Shown here: positions 23,301 to 34,968 of the stretch, in pieces
How positions within the stretch are numbered: position 1 is the first letter of the stretch
Layout: every line of letters starts with the position of its first letter
Source of the DNA: Spinacia oleracea
Lineage: Eukaryota > Streptophyta > Magnoliopsida > Caryophyllales > Amaranthaceae
Reading direction: 5' to 3'
NCBI RefSeq assembly: GCF_020520425.1
Contig: NC_079489.1
Span: forward strand, 15,214,001-15,278,000
Length of the DNA: 64,000 nucleotides
Notes under the pieces: model-generated
Seen by the model: the letters and a program-made list of their open reading frames with translations, nothing else
What the model was told of the DNA's origin: nothing
The model's database searches: none
Translations under genes and position numbers: made by a program

Positions 23301-25612
23301 CGATTTATTTTACTTAGGCGGTCTCTTTCCATATGGTTTTCCCCATTTGAGTTAATAAATCCAACGATACTGGTTTTCTACTGAGATTGGTGCCCAGACC
23401 GAGTGTGTGTCACCATTCAGATTTAACAAACTTGAAACTGTAGACCGTCTTTTCTGTGAGCAATATTCTCTTAATGAGATAAGTAACTCAATATCTATTA
23501 AAATCTCTTTATCTCCTTCTCTTACCGTTTCTCTGAATGCATTTATAGTTTTATACCATGGTTCATCCGTTGGTACATTGAGAACGAAGAGCATTCAACT
23601 GCATTGAGACGGGATGAAGCCTTTTCCTGACACATTAAAATATGCACTTTATTGGATAGAGAGAATTACCGAGGAAATCGTTGGAAACACTTTCTAATTA
23701 TAGTTCATGGGTTTCTGAATTGTGTGCTAGAAAGATTGATAATTTTCCCAAAACTTCTGTAGTTAATGGTTGCTGCTGCCGTTGTAGCATTTCAGGTAAA
23801 GCTGCAAAGCTTCTAACTTAAGTTTATTTTTTGTCAGGGAAATGGGCATGGAAGTCTGCTGCACCTTGGGCATGCTGGAAAAGCAACAAGCAGAGGACTT
23901 GAAGAAGGCAGGTCTTACAGCATACAATCATAATCTCGACACCTCAAGAGAGTTTTATCCAAATATCATCACAACTCGATCTTATGATGAGCGACTGCAA
24001 ACCCTTGAGTTTGTACGTGATGCAGGGATCAATGTCTGTTGTGGTAAGTTTCTACAGGTCAAGAGGCGGATGAACAATTATTTTTTTATTGCATAGTAGT
24101 CGTACCTCCGTTTTCATAGGTTTCTACTTACTTTAGATTTGCAAACTGGGGAAAATTTTGATAAAGGAATTGGTGTAAGAATAAGGGTGAAAATGTGTGC
24201 AAGGTTTTTTGAGGGATTGATTGGGATAATATAAGCTAAAATATAGTGGGTAAAGGTAAGGAAGAGAACAAGTGAAAATGAAAAGATTGCGACCCACCAG
24301 GCAGCAGTCGGAAACTTGGCCGTAATCCCGTAAGTGGTGGATCGTGGTACCTTAACAAAATGTTTTATGAGGTAGATTTAGACCCCAAAAATAAAATTCA
24401 TAGGTGGTTGTTTATGATTTGAGGGACTTAAAATCTGATTCAACAACAATAACAACAACAAAGCCTCAGTGCCAAAATGATATGGGGTTGGCTAACATGA
24501 ATTTAATAAGGAACCGTCCGCGAAACATGGAGCAAGAAAAGTAAAAGGTTATAAAAAGTTGAGTAAACCGCAAAATTGAGGGACTTAAAAGATGATTGTT
24601 GACAATTTTTCTTCAAAGTAAGTACATCTTTTATGTAGAATTCATTGGTTAAAGTGGAATTTATGTGATGTCAAGATGTAGATGGTTTTGAAGTCGGGTG
24701 ATACTTTCTCATTTGTATTTGGCTGACTTTGAATTTTCTTTTTGCCACAGGGGGAATAATCGGTCTCGGAGAAACAGATGAGGATCGAGTTGGTTTGCTA
24801 CATACACTGGCTACTTTGCCTTCACACCCAGAAAGTGTCCCGATTAATGCACTTATTGCTGTAAAAGGCACTCCTCTTGAAGATCAGAAGGTAACTAACT
24901 ATACTCCCTTGAAAAACGTAAATTTTGAATCTTGGAAATTTCTGTTTGTGTAAAGGTTACACTCTATTATCAGTATCATTTTCCCTCTGTTGTTAGTGAT
25001 ACCTTTCGTATTAGAATCAATAATTGTCTGTGTAATTCTTGTTATTAAGGCTGTCTTAGGTTGTTAAAGATTACGCCTCTGATGTTATTTCAATCTAGTT
25101 AGACATTATTTTGTTATCTTAGATACTTTGATAGTCTGATAATGATGAAACTGGTTTCTAATGTCATCCTTGGCAAATGACAAGTTTTCATCCCTTTTTA
25201 TTGGACTCTTCAATTTGCTGGAATGCTGAGAATGCACGGTCCTATATTAAAACTCAGATTTTATTATGACAAGACTTAGAATTATTCAACCATTTCATAT
25301 ATTCACTTGTGTCTTCAGCCAATTGAAATATGGGAGATGATTCGGATGATAGCAACAGCTCGCATAGTGATGCCAGGTGCGATGGTGAGGCTATCAGCTG
25401 GGAGGGTTCGATTCTCAATGCCTGAGCAAGCCTTGTGTTTTCTTGCTGGTGCAAATTCCATCTTCACCGGTGAGAAGCTGTTGACAACTGCTAATAACGA
25501 CTTTGATGCTGACCAACGCATGTTTGAGGTTCTTGGATTAATTCCTAAACCTCCAAGTCTAGATGATGCAGAATCAGATGGCTCTGAGGAAGTTGCATCT
25601 AGTTTAGGTTAA
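20380..25612 (+). CDS. BIO2: biotin synthase, mitochondrial
   Basis: Six exons encode 378 residues, the same length as I recall for Arabidopsis BIO2: 20380-20589, 21917-22096, 23082-23188, 23838-24043, 24751-24890 and 25319-25612. The enzyme inserts sulfur into dethiobiotin to make biotin, the last step of biotin synthesis, using S-adenosylmethionine and iron-sulfur clusters. The radical SAM cluster motif CSEDCSYC supplies Cys96, Cys100 and Cys103. Further family blocks are [23 protein letters not shown] and MVRLSAGRV. The first 40 or so residues are rich in Arg, Ser and Ala with no acidic residue until Glu37, as in mitochondrial presequences. The start is the first ATG of the frame. Intron 2 holds a MITE and intron 4 an old retroelement tail. 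Transcribed away from SFR2. Confidence 0.96.
22252..22458. mobile_element. Stowaway-type MITE in BIO2 intron 2
   Basis: A 207-bp element with ends GTCCCTCCGTCCCAGAATAG and its near inverse (AGTTTGGGACGGAGGGAG), flanked by TA at 22250-22251 and 22459-22460. Non-coding. A lone CTCCCTCCGG end follows at 22601. Confidence 0.8.
23244..23262. repeat. poly-C run in BIO2 intron 3
   Basis: Nineteen C residues in a row, followed by ACCCC. One of six long C or G runs in the window; its length is uncertain because sequencing slips in such runs. Confidence 0.8.
24430..24510 (-). mobile_element. 3' tail of an RTE-type LINE or related SINE
   Basis: An AACAACAACAAAGCC block followed by CAAAATGATATGGGGTTGGC and ACATGAAT resembles, on the reverse strand, the (TTG)n-ending 3' tails that plant RTE LINEs and Au-like SINEs share. 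The identification is from memory of that tail, and no target duplication was found. It lies in BIO2 intron 4. Confidence 0.45.
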
Positions 25613-26945
25613 ACATTCCAGCAATTGTCTTTAGTTTGTAGGATACTGCTTTGCTGCTGAGATCCAGTTAAATGTACTTTTGAAATCATTATTTTTGTTC
25701 TCCCCTCGCCCCGCCCCGCCCCGCCTTCTCTATTTTTCTAAGGTATTGTTTGGATGCATGGAATGGGTTTGGGAATCATTCCTTACAAGTACAATATCCT
25801 AAAATCAATTCTGATCCAGCTTTTTGGGAGAATCAAATTTGTTGGGGTAACACATGATAGTTAAAGTCCCTCCATTTCACTATATCTATCTATCTAACAC
25901 CACTTTCTTTCAAATTTAATATTATAATTTCAATTAGGATTGTCAAAAACTAACTTGGTCTGACCGGCATCCGAGGAAGATCGAGTTGACCTGATTTTTT
26001 TTTTAACACATTCTTTCCACAATGGTACAATGACCACACACAAAACATTATTCGATTGGATCCAATTCATAATCAATCGATACCCGATTTAATAGTCCTC
26101 AGTGCATTGTTGAAGAACTGATCCAATCATAATCAATCGATACCCGATTTAATAGTCCTCAGTGCATTGTTGAAGAACTTTAACACAGTTTCCACCTTTG
26201 CAACAAAAAAGGTTCAAGTAACCTATTATTTTTCGAGTTCATCTTTTGTCAAATGATTTGACTAAATGTTATGGCCTTTGATATTTACTTTCACCAAGTG
26301 TGCCTTTTTATTTATCTAATACTACTCGGTTTGACGAATAAGAATTTGTCAAACGTTTTTTAAAGCAATTTTTATACCTAGGGAAGATGATGACCTTCAG
26401 TTAAGTGGGCAATTCAACTCGATTCCATTGATTTATCATGTACCTAGCTTTTTTTTTATGGGAAAGCTTTGGTGTTATAATCATTCAAGAAGAGTTTTGT
26501 TTTCTAGGACATAACAGGAGGGCAGTCTTCCATCCATACTAGAGTCTCCTGAAAGTGAAGAGAGGCTTTAGGCATGGAATGTGCTACCTGGTTACAAGAT
26601 CTCTTACTAAAACCAAAATTACAAACATGAAAAAAAAACTAGTTGCCAAAGCGCAAATGCATGTCATTAGCCGTTGGAATTCAATGTTACCACATGTGAG
26701 TTGTCCCACGTAGAAAGAGGAGAGGAAATACCACCTTATAAGCTTGTGGAGTCACTCGGAACCTCCATTGAGCTTATAAGTGGATCAACTCTTCTCCTCC
26801 TTATTGGGTTGATCAGACGCATTTCATATTTCTTTGAAATTTATTATTATAGAGTTGCCTCTTGAATATAGACACTCAAAATATACGGCTAAATGGTTGG
26901 CAACTATCACTCAGGCACTTGGAGGCTAACACTATATAATTCATC
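25613..26945. other. BIO2 downstream region, no gene seen
   Basis: It holds a CCCCG simple repeat at 25703-25725 and a perfect-looking 60-bp tandem duplication at 26062-26180. Open frames are short and unrecognised. Confidence 0.5.
26062..26180. repeat. two-copy 60-bp tandem duplication
   Basis: Units 26062-26121 and 26122-26180 share ATCAATCGATACCCGATTTA and CCTCAGTGCATTGTTGAAGA with a single-base length difference near the start. The duplication must be recent, given the near identity. Confidence 0.85.
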
Positions 26946-27199
26946 AGTTCCGTAAATATCGCACAATCTTGTTTTTTTACACTATTCACATTAGAGCTTT
27001 AGTTATCTTTTGTGTTTCATACCTAAGAAAAATTATAGTCATGTAAGATCTTGTTAAATTCGTATTGATATATATTTTATAAATATCAACTCTTTATAAA
27101 TCTTTATAATTTTTACTTATACATAATTCGAGATATTAAGAGTCAAAGTATGTATTAGAATATGTAAAGTCAACCATGGTGCGATATTTAAGGAATGCA
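26946..27199. mobile_element. MITE of the 250-bp mariner family
   Basis: The left end (TTCCGTAAATATCGCACAAT) and right end (ATGGTGCGATATTTAAGGAA) are inverse. The interior shares the TCTTGTTAAATTCG and TATAATTTTTACTTATACA blocks with the elements at 34711 and 51388. The ends have drifted and the TA flank is not clear, so the bounds are approximate. Confidence 0.6.
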
Positions 27200-27356
27200 G
27201 AAATTATATAGGAATGGATCAAGAAGAAAACAGAATAAACACAGAAGGATGATCCGGCCAGCGCTTCAGTGTATGGATATTCCACATTTGCATAATTTCT
27301 GAGGCTACATAATCAAAATTCATACTTGTATACTTTCTGCAATTCCACTTGCATGG

Positions 27357-30300
27357 ACCCGGTCCACCATAAGATTACCATGGACCAGGGTAATTAGGTA
27401 ATTTTAACAGTGAGTAATTATAGAAACTGTAGGTTCTGTAAAGTAACTATATCTCCAGAATAATAACTATGAACATAATAATGATAAGAATAACTATTCT
27501 ATCCAAACAGTAACTATATTATATAGAAAAGTAATTTTAACTGTAAAACAATTATTATATTATAAAAATAAACAATATGATATAGATGGTTTAGAGGTCA
27601 TATAATAATTTTTTCTATTATATATCACATAATTACTGAAATATAAAAGAGTAACTATATCAAAAGTAACAGTAATTATAACTCTTGAACAATAATAAAG
27701 AAAACATTAACTACTTGGTTAGTTGTTTTAGCTACGACATTCTAATTCTTTGCATCTATTAAATAAACCATGTTAAACTCAAATGTTTTTTGAACTAAAA
27801 AATACTAGTCGACACGTCCACATGGACCACGTCTCTTTTTTCCACCAACACATCATGTCCTTCCTCTACCACGTTCTTGGTCTCCATTGTTGTCAGGATT
27901 TTCTTCTTCTCCTCCTGCTTTTGTTTTCCTTGCAAAATTTATTCTTTGCACGATTTCAATTCTGGGTGCATCATCTTTGTAGTTCTGAATCAATAATATT
28001 TAAACTAAGTTAATAATTTAACATTTAAATATGAAAAAATAACATAGTAACTATGTAAAACGTGTAGTTTCTATTATGCATCATATAGTAACTCTTACAA
28101 TTAACGATGGTAAAATACTTGCAGAATTGCATATATAGTTATTGTTATTGTTATAGTCATATAGTTACTGTCAAAATAATATAGTCACTTTTATTAATAA
28201 TAACATGAAGTACAAAGAAAGATCATAAAAAGAACATAATGATAAGATAATAACTATTAAAAATATATAGTTACTATTATACATGATATAGTAACTCTTA
28301 ATATTAATGATAGTCATATACGAGTAAGGTTGTAGATATAGTTATTGTTATGATCATATAGTTGTTGTGATCATAACATAGTAACTCTTATTACTAATAA
28401 CATAGAAGACAACAAAGAACATGAAAAGAACATTATAATATACATAAAAAAACTATACCAAACATATAGTTACTATAATACAAGATATAATACCTATAAA
28501 TATTATTGATGGTCATTTAGTCACAGAGTTGCAGACATAGTTGATGTGATAATAATATAGTAACTCTATCCATAATACAGTAACTATATCATTAAAAATA
28601 TAGAATAACATAAAAACATGCACATAACATAATAAACTAACATAGTACCTATTTCAAAAATATAGTAACTATATAAAACGTACAATAACTATTAAAGAAA
28701 ATAAACATATGGTAACAAGTCATGATAAAATAAACATAATATCTATTTCAAACATATAGTAACTATATAAATAATATAGTAACTATATAAATAATATAGT
28801 AACTATTGAAGAAAATAAACATATGGTAACACATCATGATAAAATAAACATAGTACCTATTTCAAACATATAGTAACTAATATAATAATATAGTAACTAT
28901 TGTACACATATAGTAACCATTATAATCACACAACAACTAGCTTAACACATAGTGACTATTATTATAATATAGTAACTATTGTACAAATATAGTAACCATT
29001 ATAATCATATAGTCACTATCTTATACTCGAAATAACATATTACATAATGTAATCGTATAGTAACTATTATTTATCAAAAAGTCACTATAAACTGTTCTTA
29101 ACATAGTAACTATCTTAAACACATAGTTATTGTTTTAAATTTATAATAACTTTCTAAAAAATATAGTAACTATTTTAAACACATAGTTACTGTTTTAAAG
29201 TTATAGTAACTTTTTAAAAAATATAGTTACTCTAAAAACTACTACTAACATAAACACAATGAATATTCCAATGACTATTAAAAACATTATTTCGCAACAT
29301 AAATTAAAGGTAACTATATCATTTATATACTAAATTAAAGGTAACTATATCATTTATATACTAACTATATGAAACACTAACCCTAATTTCACCCAAACAA
29401 CAAACACTATTTCTACCTCTTGTGCTTTGCTGCATCAATTCTTAAAGTTCACAGCCTTCGTCTCTTTTTTCTAAATTTAAGGCATTATTTCTTCTTATAC
29501 AAATGATATTGTAAAGTATTTTTGGAGATTCGTCACTAGATAATGCAACTTTAGGACCTGGAATAACATGTGATTGATACTTCGTATTATTTTCTTCTAC
29601 AAATATCAAATATATAGTAACTATATAAACCATATAGTAACTATATAAAACATATAGTGACTATTATTAAAATATAGTAACTATTGAACACATATAGTAA
29701 CCATTATAATCATATAGTCACTATCTAAGAAGTGGACAAATACATACTCTAAATAACATAGTACATAATGTAATCGTATAGTAACTATTATTTATCAAAA
29801 AGTCACTATAAACTGTTCATAACATAATAACTATCTTAAACACATAGTTACTGTTTTAAACTTATAATAACTTTCTAAAAAATATAGTGACTATTTTAAA
29901 CACATAGTTACTGTTTTAAAGTAATAGTAACTTTTAAAAAGAGTATAGTTACTCTAAAAACTACTACTAACATAAACATAACGAACATTCCAGTGACTAT
30001 TAAAAACACTAATTGCAACATAAATTAAAGGTGACTATATCATATATATACTAACTATGTGAAACACTAACCCTAATTTCAACAAAACAACAAACATTTC
30101 GAATCACTCAACAAAATAATAACTATTGTACACATATAGTAACTGTTGTACACATATAGTAACCATTAAAATAATATAGTAACTATTGTACACATATAGT
30201 AACCATTAAAATTACATAGTACCTCTTTAAACCATATCGTTACTGTATTACTCATATAGTTACTATTTAAAATCGTGAAGTCACTGATCGAATTCGCGAA

Positions 30301-30891
30301 GTGGAAACGATACTTCGGTAAAACACAAACATTAATTTCTTCAAAACAACAAATATTTTCAATTTTAAATAAAAATAGACTTAAAATTCTTTAAAAAACA
30401 ACAAACCGAGATGTGATCTCTAAAAATTCTTACGAAGATTTGTAGGCGAGCGCAAATTCTTCGATTCGATTTCGGCAACGATGAACCTCCTTCTTGATCT
30501 ACTACTTCCTCCAATTTTTCCTCATCAAATAGATCCAATCATAAGAATTATAAGATAATTACGAAAAAAATCGAACAAAACCTAGAAATTGGCCTAAATT
30601 TTGAAAAGCATAGAGAGAAAATGAAGAGAGAGAAAATGAAAGAGAATGAACAGAATGTAGATTTGAAATTTTGAAAAATAAAAAAGTTTAAAACGTATAT
30701 AAAATGGGCTAGACACAAATCGCATTAAAACTCTTCAAAACACATAGTAACTCTTTAAAACACATAGTTACTGTAATACGCATATAGTTATTATTTAAAA
30801 TTACAAAATAACTGTCACGTGACAGTTACATATGTTACCCATAAAAATTACTCCGTTGCCCTGGTCCACGCTAAGTTAGCATGGACCAGGT
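27357..30891. mobile_element. 3.5-kb inverted-repeat element filled with ATAGTAACTAT motifs
   Basis: The left end, ACCCGGTCCACCATAAGATT then TGGACCAGGGTAA, is the imperfect inverse of the right end, which ends TTGCCCTGGTCCACGC then AGCATGGACCAGGT. Between them lies very AT-rich DNA in which ATATAGTAACTAT-like motifs recur dozens of times in both orientations (ATAGTTACTAT on the other strand). About 28990-29400 is repeated at about 29680-30095. No transposase or other protein is recognisable. The segment near 30320-30640 reads, on the - strand, like a plant 5' leader with a short acidic open frame. A non-autonomous DNA transposon is the best fit; I found no clear target duplication, so the superfamily is unknown and the exact ends are approximate. 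Confidence 0.6.
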
Positions 30892-31951
30892 TTATATTAG
30901 TGTACTTTCTGAATGATTGATAGTCAATTAGTCATAACAACCGTAAGCAGAAGCGTTTAAAGACAATCTGAGTTTGTCATTAGCTGTAGAACAAATCATA
31001 ACATTTTCCTCTAGTTTTAATTAGACAAGTTTGTTATACTATTATTGTACCTCTAATTAGCTAGTAATTTTACTTGATCCTCACAGATCACAAATTCTTA
31101 TTTACAATAGGTGTACAATAAATATTATACACCGAAGTAAAAGTTAACTCAAAATGCTTAAAAGTTAAGCTTATATGTGTAAAAGTTATCTATTTTTAAG
31201 TAATAAATTTTTTCATTTTAGTAAAACTTATTTCTTCAATTATGTATAAAATTAATCATTTAACATTTTAAAACATTTATCTATCAATTTTTTTTACTAA
31301 TATAAAAGTTAATCGAAATTAGGTTAAAGTTATAAAAAAAAGGGTTAAAGTTATCTTGGTGTACAATAAATTTATTGTACACCTTGTGCGCGCAAGATAT
31401 TTTGCTCACAGATTTATGTAACTTAACATCCACGAGACCATGACACAAAGCAGGCGAGAAAAGGTTCTTACAAACTACTCCGAAACAAAGGAATTAAGGA
31501 AGTATAACCATATATATTGGCATAACATATATATGAACAATCGTTTCGAAAATATCCATTTATACGGATCACATTAGCACTATGAGAGGGATTATTAAAA
31601 ATACTAGTAGATTCCAGACGAACCCTAACAATTGCTGTAATTAATAAGCTAATCGTGTATACTTTTTGTGCAAGAAAATGAATCATATCATTGAATATCA
31701 ATCTTCTGGAGTATTTCATACACAATTTGTTTTAGTACAATTCAAAACCATAAAGAATAAACTGAACTATTATTAATACAATGAATGAAATATAACAATG
31801 TTTATCCGTATCTCTATACAATTCATCTACTCCGTAATTAATAAGGAAAATATTAAACTTAGATGTATCGATTTATTGTATTCCGATCGAGTTCCGGAAC
31901 TACGACTTGAAATCTTCTAACTTGATGATATATCTGGGTCTTCAATTGGTT
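30892..31951. other. decayed downstream flank of family A copy 2
   Basis: Stretches at about 30908-30993 and 31599-31650 match, with many changes, the spacer downstream of copies 1 and 3 (for example TTAGTCATAAC and CCTAACAATT). They are separated by about 600 bp of inserted AT-rich DNA. So copy 2 once had the same downstream neighbour sequence. Confidence 0.55.
31110..31383. mobile_element. 274-bp foldback-type MITE
   Basis: The left end, GGTGTACAATAAATATTATA followed by CACC, is inverted at the right end, GGTGTACAATAAATTTATTG followed by TACACC; each end is also palindromic on its own. A subterminal AAAGTTAAC/GTTAAAGTTAT pair extends the inverted repeat. Non-coding; target duplication unclear. 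Confidence 0.6.
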
Positions 31952-32581
31952 TCAACTTTCAAGTAAGAAAGAATAATCTCTGTTTTTTCTGACGAAATCA
32001 CGAACACTTGGTGGTAATGGAACACGAGGGCGGACAACCTTAGTGATGGAACCCTTTTTACAACCCAACCATGAATTACGGGAAGCCTTCTCAGTGATGA
32101 TAGTAGTACTCTTTCTAATTGCCAATGCTGAATTATCCGACGCCTTTGTGATTGTGACAGTACCCTTATGCGCCGTCAGTTGTGAATTATCCGACGCGTT
32201 TGTGATTGTGACAGTACCCTTATTATGCGCCGTCAGTGGTGAATTATCCGACGCCTTATCATTAGTGATGGTACCATCTGCAGTCGTCTGACCCGCTACC
32301 GTACAACTTTCAACACCCTTACGAGACGGCGACATCGATGACTTGCCGGAAGCCCTAATTGTCAACTCCATAGTAGCACTTTTTCTTGCTTTTTTAAGGA
32401 TTTTTGAACTAGTGCAACGTTTAACTGGGTTTGTCTTAGAAATCAAGGGTTTTTGTTTTTGAGTAGTAGCATTCTTAACGGGTTCAGACACGATTCTTGT
32501 AAAACGAATCTTTTCGGATTTCATCAAAGATGGGTCAGATGGGTAAACAAAGTTCCACTTTATTACTTTCATTGAATCCAT
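31952..32581 (-). CDS. small basic repeat protein, family A copy 2 (unknown function)
   Basis: An intact single-exon frame of 209 residues starting MDSMKVIKW. The first half is almost the same as in copies 1 and 3, while the 18-residue repeats differ at several positions (for example SPLTAHNKGTVTITNASDN) and the end is LLES rather than LLETN. It is therefore the older branch of the three. The tail block PLPPSVRDFVRKNRDYSFLL is unchanged, which suggests constraint. The leader carries a 70-bp tandem duplication (about 32613-32757) not seen in the other copies. Same orientation as copy 3. Function unknown. Confidence 0.6.
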   Translation of the reverse strand: MDSMKVIKWNFVYPSDPSLMKSEKIRFTRIVSEPVKNATTQKQKPLISKTNPVKRCTSSKILKKARKSATMELTIRASGKSSMSPSRKGVESCTVAGQTTADGTITNDKASDNSPLTAHNKGTVTITNASDNSQLTAHKGTVTITKASDNSALAIRKSTTIITEKASRNSWLGCKKGSITKVVRPRVPLPPSVRDFVRKNRDYSFLLES

Positions 32582-32612
32582 AGCTACTCACTGATCACAG
32601 AATTGAAGAAAA

Positions 32613-32757
32613 GAAAGTAGGGTTTGTTTATTGGTAACTTTTCAAAGTTACTCGGAATATCGATTATTATGGGATGGATAGATGAAAGTAGGGTTTGTTT
32701 ATTGGTAACCTAATTTGAAAGTTAGACGGAAGATCAATTATTATGGGATAGATGAAA
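32613..32757. repeat. 70-bp tandem duplication in the leader of family A copy 2
   Basis: GAAAGTAGGGTTTGTTTATT begins at 32613 and again at 32683, each followed by a related GGTAAC..TATTATGGGAT segment. Copies 1 and 3 have one unit. Confidence 0.75.
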
Positions 32758-32889
32758 TATTTGGTCAGTTTTTGTTTGATGGGATTGGGACTTATGTTGA
32801 GAATTTGTTAAATTACCTTTTATAAATAATGTAAATATTTGTTTTATGGAAAGTAATTACTTGGGGCCTAAATATCCGTTCCTCTTGTT

Positions 32890-34016
<1,127 letters not shown>

Positions 34017-34556
34017 TTAAATGGGATTATTAACATCATTGGAATTTGTGCTAGGAGGAGGTGGATTATTGTTATTTCCTTCAGCCAAAACCCTTATTTG
34101 GTATGCGAAAGAGCTTGACTTATCCTCTAACACCAATAGCAAGTCGCGCAAATCATTAGGCGAGACTTGCTCAAGCGTAGATCTGCCATGAATAATGTCA
34201 TTCAAAAGATCTTCTATTTTAGTTTCTCTATTCTTTCTCTGGATTCTCTTCATCTGCTCCGTTCTCTTTTTGATAGTTTGTTCCAAAAACGCTTGTTGAT
34301 CCAAACGCTTCTGAGCTTGATAAATTTCCGGCTTTGATAAATACTTGGATATGATCCTTCGCATGTCTTCCTCCGACGGAGGCCAAACTACAGGGGTTTG
34401 GTCTTCTTGTCCATAAATGATGGCAAGTGCATCTACATCACACAAGACACTTATTTCACGTGTCTTTTTTATCAAACCTGGTGCTCTTTTTGTGAATGTG
34501 GATCTTCTAGCAGAGTCATTTTCTTTGTATACTAGTTCCACCTTCTTTCTAGACAT
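34017..34556 (-). CDS. type I (M-gamma, AGL80-like) MADS-box protein
   Basis: An intact single-exon gene for 179 residues. Residues 1-60 are a MADS DNA-binding domain: MSRKKVELVYKENDSARRST, then FTKRAPGLIKKTREISVLCD and ALAIIYG. It lacks the K domain of type II factors. The block that follows, VVWPPSEEDMRRIISKY, then KRLDQQAFLEQTI and a basic stretch, fits the M-gamma group, whose known members (AGL80, PHERES1) act in the central cell and endosperm. The C-terminus is a low-complexity tail of Asn, Pro and Ser. The usual RKxTFxKR of the group reads RRSTFTKR. Start: the only ATG before the domain. It stands alone, far from other genes, as type I genes often do. Target genes are unknown. Confidence 0.9.
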   Translation of the reverse strand: MSRKKVELVYKENDSARRSTFTKRAPGLIKKTREISVLCDVDALAIIYGQEDQTPVVWPPSEEDMRRIISKYLSKPEIYQAQKRLDQQAFLEQTIKKRTEQMKRIQRKNRETKIEDLLNDIIHGRSTLEQVSPNDLRDLLLVLEDKSSSFAYQIRVLAEGNNNNPPPPSTNSNDVNNPI

Positions 34557-34657
34557 TTAAGAATGAAAGAATATTTTTTGGTGTAAGAGTTTCTTATAAG
34601 TTGTAAAATTTTTGTTTGTTTGAAGGATGAATGATTTGTTTTGGTTTTAGGAAGGTG

Positions 34658-34665
34658 TATTTATA
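34658..34665 (-). promoter_or_regulatory. TATA box of the MADS-box gene
   Basis: TATAAATA on the - strand about 100 bp upstream of the ATG. Good match to the plant consensus; position supports the role. Confidence 0.6.
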
Positions 34666-34710
34666 GGTGTAAATTATGCAAGCTAGGTTATCTTTGTTAA
34701 TTAAATATTA

Positions 34711-34966
34711 CTTCCTCCATTTTTTTTAATTGTACCATATGGGATTTCACGCTTGCCAATGCACTATTTTAACTACTAATATCTCTCATTATACATTTTA
34801 AAAAATTATAAAAATTTGATAATTTGAGAGTATATTTCGAGACGAATCTAACAAGATCCCACATGAGTATATTTCTCCTTACATATAAATCACAAAAAAT
34901 AACTATATAAGAATAAGCGAATAGTGCTAAAACCAAGATGGTGCAATTATAAAAAAATGGAGGAAG
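34711..34966. mobile_element. MITE of the 250-bp mariner family, upstream of the MADS-box gene
   Basis: A 256-bp element with ends CTTCCTCCATTTTTTTTAAT and inverse (AAAAAAATGGAGGAAG), flanked by TA at 34709-34710 and 34967-34968. It lies only about 155 bp upstream of the MADS ATG, beyond the TATA box, so it may contribute promoter sequence. Confidence 0.8.
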
Positions 34967-34968
34967 TA

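Noticed and set aside
24100-24440. Possible MITE beginning CCTCCGTTTTCATAGG in BIO2 intron 4
   Set aside because: I could not find a convincing inverse end, so only the retroelement tail that follows was annotated.
27357-30891. CRISPR-like array at the ATAGTAACTAT motifs
   Set aside because: The motifs are short, degenerate, in both orientations and irregularly spaced, and this is a plant nuclear genome.
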